Positions 3,953 through 6,147 of a stretch of 6,147 bases of DNA are shown in pieces. The notes beneath the pieces are model-generated. The model made no database searches, was not told the origin of the DNA, and saw nothing but the letters and a program-made list of their open reading frames with translations. The position numbers were made by a program, and so were the translations under genes. Origin of the DNA: Clostridiaceae bacterium (GTDB taxonomy: Bacteria; Bacillota; Clostridia; Oscillospirales; Butyricicoccaceae); NCBI GenBank assembly GCA_016293155.1, contig JAEDEU010000093.1:1-6147 (forward strand). The letters are read 5' to 3'. How positions within the stretch are numbered: position 1 is the first letter of the stretch; every line of letters begins with the position of its first letter.

Positions 3953-6147
3953 TCAGGAGGCAGTCGTGACGGTAAGCCCGTTCTCGTAGCTGCTGTATAT
4001 CATAGATCCGTTCAGCCTGCGGTAGGCGCGTACCGTATAGCGGTAAACAACTCCCGCCTGCGCTCTGGTATCCAAAAATACCGTGCTGCCCCGCGTGCTG
4101 ACTCCGACGCGCGACCAATTGCTGTCTTCGGTTCTGCGATAAATATAGTATCCCTCTGCACCGGTCACCGCATTCCATCGGATTTGGTTTCCCGTGCTCA
4201 GCGCCTCTGCGGACACCAGCACCGGTGCCTGCGGACGGGTGCATCCGGTCACACCGGCCGCATCATACCGTCCGGCGACGTTTGCTGTGCCCACGGTACG
4301 GTATGCCCGAACCGTATAGATGTAAACGATATCGTCCTCTGCCGCAGTGTCCTCATATTGGGTCACGCCGCTGCCGACCGTGGCAATGCGTGTCCAGCTT
4401 TCCGCTCCGGCAGATTTGCGATAGACACGGTAGCCGCTTGCTCGCGCCACCGCTTCCCATTCTACCCGTACCAATCCAACGAGCGCCTGCGCCCGTTTCA
4501 GGACGGGTGCCGCCGGAACCGGAACGGCGGACACTCCGGTTTCATCATAGGTACTGAGCTTTCCCTCCCACACCGCACGCACGGTATAGGTGTACTCTGT
4601 GCCGCAGGTCAGACCGGCATCGTCATACGCGGTGCCGTCAAACTCAATCACCTTTTTCCAGTTCGAGGTTCCGCTTTTGCGGTACAGGCGATACGCTTCC
4701 GCTCCGGGAACCGCCTGCCATGCGATGTGAACGGTCTGGTCATCCACGGAAACCGCCGAGTCCAACACGGGCTGTCCGAGCACCCGCCTGCCGCTCACGC
4801 CCGCAGGATCGTATTCGCTCGTCACCGCGCCGTCACAGGCGCGCACGGTATAGCTGTACTGCGTGTCATATGCACCGGAGCTGTCCGCATAGGAATCGGT
4901 CTGCTGTCCGGAAACCTCCGCAATCTGCGTCCAGTCTCCGTCCGTGCGGCGCAGAATTTGATAGGTTTCCGCACCTGCGACCGGCTGCCAGCGCACCGTA
5001 ACCGCCAGACAGGTGGATTCCGGCGTCAGGAGCACCGGTGTGCTCAGTCCGACCGTCACCGTACACACCGCCTGTACCTCGCCCGCCGATGCGGTGATAT
5101 ATGCCGTTCCTCCGCCCACGGCGGTGACCATCCCGTTTTCGACCGAAGCAATCTGTTCATCGCTGCTTGTCCATGTCAGCTCATAATCCGATGCACTTTC
5201 CGGCAAAATCTGCGCGGTCAGCTGCGCCGTGTCTCCGGCATACAGCGAAAGCTCCGTCGCGCTGAGTGTGATGGACTCCGGCTGCGCTGCCGCGGTCACT
5301 GTCACCTGACAGTCCGCACTGACCGAGCCGGAGGCGACCGTGACCGTCGCCTGTCCCGCCGACTGTGCGGTCAGAACGCCGTCCTGCACGCTGACGATAT
5401 TCGGCGCACTGCTCGTCCAGGAAACCGTGCCGAGCGGTGCATTCTGCGGAACCGGCGAAGCCGTCAGCGTCACGCTGTCTCCGATGCCCATCTGAACCTC
5501 GGTCTGCGACAATGCAATCCCGGTCAGCGCGGGCAGCGCCTCCTCCTGCGTCTGATAGCCGTTCCACGTCGGCTGCGTCCAGCCCTCCGCCCCTTCATAA
5601 TAGTGCAGCACCGTATTCGCCTCAAAACAGGAGATACCGGCTGCGGGCGCATCGCCCAAAAAGGTGACATCCGTCAGCGCGGTGCAGCCCTGAAACGCGT
5701 AATCTCCAATGCTCGTCACGGAGGCGGGCACGGTCAACTCACTCAGTGCGATATCGTTCTGTGCAAAGCGCGCGCCGATCTGTTCGGTCTGATCGGACAG
5801 CACAATGCACTGCAAGCCGTCACATCCGGAAAGCAGCCCCTGCTCCAGCACCGGAACCCCGTCCGGCAGGCTGATTTCCGTGAGCGCGCTGCAATTCTGA
5901 AATGCATAGGCGCCGAGTTCGGTCATCCCGTCCGGCAGGGAAATCGACTCCAGCTGCGTACAGCCGGAAAAAGCGCGCGCGCCGAGCGTTTCCAGTCCCT
6001 CCGGCAGCGCCACGGATTCAAGCGCGGTACAGCCGTAAAATGCTTCCTCCCCGATGTCTGTCACGGAAGCCGGCACCGTGATGTGCGTGATTCCCGTACA
6101 GCCGGAAAAGGCGGACGCATCAATGCGCACGACCGGATAGCCCAGCA
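3953..6147 (-). CDS. BspA-type LRR / Big_2 Ig-like / fibronectin III surface protein, N-terminus outside window
   Basis: The minus-strand frame is open to the right edge, so this is a C-terminal fragment of about 731 residues ending with TGA at 3953-3955. The GTG at 6128-6130 is internal: codons upstream read LGYPV and continue an LRR repeat. Numbering from that GTG, BspA-type leucine-rich repeats fill about 1-159, with AFxGC motifs every 23 residues. A GW-containing cap follows at about 160-192 (YYEGAEGW). Two bacterial Ig-like (Big_2) domains lie at about 201-279 and 284-361, each with a VSW/LTW core and a C-x-V-T-V final strand. Four fibronectin III-like modules lie at about 364-447, 453-536, 541-627 and 635-722, each with a W...V.GA..Y..YR...W core and a YTVRA strand. 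Such proteins are secreted and take part in surface adhesion or host and polymer contact; the role here is inferred. The C-terminus ends right after the last module with no LPXTG, SLH or dockerin signal, so any anchor must be N-terminal or absent. Confidence 0.9.
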   Translation of the reverse strand, partial: LGYPVVRIDASAFSGCTGITHITVPASVTDIGEEAFYGCTALESVALPEGLETLGARAFSGCTQLESISLPDGMTELGAYAFQNCSALTEISLPDGVPVLEQGLLSGCDGLQCIVLSDQTEQIGARFAQNDIALSELTVPASVTSIGDYAFQGCTALTDVTFLGDAPAAGISCFEANTVLHYYEGAEGWTQPTWNGYQTQEEALPALTGIALSQTEVQMGIGDSVTLTASPVPQNAPLGTVSWTSSAPNIVSVQDGVLTAQSAGQATVTVASGSVSADCQVTVTAAAQPESITLSATELSLYAGDTAQLTAQILPESASDYELTWTSSDEQIASVENGMVTAVGGGTAYITASAGEVQAVCTVTVGLSTPVLLTPESTCLAVTVRWQPVAGAETYQILRRTDGDWTQIAEVSGQQTDSYADSSGAYDTQYSYTVRACDGAVTSEYDPAGVSGRRVLGQPVLDSAVSVDDQTVHIAWQAVPGAEAYRLYRKSGTSNWKKVIEFDGTAYDDAGLTCGTEYTYTVRAVWEGKLSTYDETGVSAVPVPAAPVLKRAQALVGLVRVEWEAVARASGYRVYRKSAGAESWTRIATVGSGVTQYEDTAAEDDIVYIYTVRAYRTVGTANVAGRYDAAGVTGCTRPQAPVLVSAEALSTGNQIRWNAVTGAEGYYIYRRTEDSNWSRVGVSTRGSTVFLDTRAQAGVVYRYTVRAYRRLNGSMIYSSYENGLTVTTAS
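3965..5041 (-). repeat. Four tandem fibronectin III-like modules
   Basis: Four modules of about 85-90 residues occupy 4790-5041, 4523-4774, 4250-4510 and 3965-4228. Shared landmarks are P-V-L at the start, a W..V.GA..Y.(I/L/V).R core, D-W/N-W/S-W in strand C', Y.YTVRA, and a closing S.YD..GV (SEYDPAGV, STYDETGV, GRYDAAGV; the last is altered to SSYENGL). They probably act as a stalk or spacer, or bind carbohydrate or protein. Confidence 0.8.
5048..5530 (-). repeat. Two tandem Big_2-like bacterial Ig domains
   Basis: The two domains (5294-5530 and 5048-5281) share the pattern I-x-LS-x-TE-(V/L)-x-(M/L), GD(S/T)-(V)-x-LTA, a P near the middle, (S/T)W(T)SS, (I)-VSV/ASV-x-(D/N)G-x-(L/V)TA, a small G-rich turn, then C-x-VTV. 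This is the standard Big_2 layout seen in surface proteins and gives rigid spacing between the LRR head and the fibronectin III stalk. Confidence 0.82.
5555..6147 (-). repeat. BspA-type leucine-rich repeat array, period 23 residues
   Basis: Seven repeats are visible, with their AFxxC positions beginning at residues 7, 30, 53, 76, 99, 122 and 145 (numbered from GTG 6130), an exact 23-residue period. Repeats 1-4 and 7 are good matches (AFSGC, AFYGC, AFSGC, AFQNC, AFQGC). Repeat 5 is LLSGC and repeat 6 is FAQND, which has lost the cysteine. The array continues beyond the right edge. Confidence 0.85.

Noticed and set aside
3603..3989. Plus-strand frame of 128 codons and minus-strand frames at 3586-3897 and 3894-4244 around the convergent gene ends
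   Set aside because: They overlap the membrane protein, the terminator and the surface protein in other frames and show no start signals or domain patterns.
5181..5567. Minus-strand 128-codon frame and plus-strand 5437-5667 frame within the Ig-like region
   Set aside because: Both are alternative frames of the repeated Big_2 coding region, with skewed Arg/Gly/Ala/Asp or Ser/Arg/Pro composition and no domain.
6128..6130. GTG as the true start of the surface protein
   Set aside because: The frame continues upstream as LGYPV in register with the LRR pattern, there is no signal peptide after the GTG, and an LRR would be cut in half.

Overview
The window looks like chromosomal DNA from a moderately GC-rich Bacillota bacterium, most likely a gut-type member of class Clostridia. 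This is inferred from three things: strong Shine-Dalgarno sequences, an AT-rich sigma-A type promoter region set among GC-rich genes, and a BspA-type leucine-rich-repeat / bacterial Ig-like / fibronectin III surface protein of the kind common in gut Clostridia. I cannot name a genus. There is no tRNA, rRNA, CRISPR array, IS element or phage gene.

Layout from left to right. (1) 1-71, minus strand: the first 23 codons of an unrecognised protein that runs off the left edge. It is preceded by a 111-base gap holding a long imperfect hairpin, a -10-like box and a possible 21-codon upstream ORF whose stop overlaps the gene's start. (2) 183-2375, minus strand: a two-TM hybrid sensor histidine kinase with an extracellular Cache-like sensor, an HisKA/HATPase core and its own C-terminal receiver domain. 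(3) 2376-2529: an AT-rich divergent regulatory region with a very good promoter for the rightward gene, a weaker one for the kinase, and a 12-bp-period direct repeat that could be a response-regulator operator. (4) 2530-3213, plus strand: an OmpR/PhoB-family response regulator, followed by a strong intrinsic terminator. (5) 3274-3870, plus strand: a small polytopic membrane protein with an HExxH zinc site and a distal Asp, resembling M50-type peptidases. (6) 3916-3950: a terminator hairpin able to act in both directions between convergent genes. (7) 3953-6147, minus strand: the C-terminal 731 residues or so of a large secreted or surface protein with seven visible 23-residue LRRs, two Big_2-like Ig domains and four fibronectin III-like modules. 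Its N-terminus lies beyond the right edge.

How they may work together. The kinase and the regulator are divergent neighbours sharing one control region, so they are the natural candidates for a two-component pair. However, the kinase carries a second, intact receiver domain and no HPt domain is in view, so the phosphate route is open. The membrane peptidase-like gene sits just past the regulator's terminator with no room for a promoter between terminator and start codon, which suggests expression by read-through. The surface protein is convergent and appears to be a separate transcription unit. Most of the window is ordinary; the kinase/regulator wiring and the terminator-separated metallopeptidase-like gene are the parts most worth a second look.
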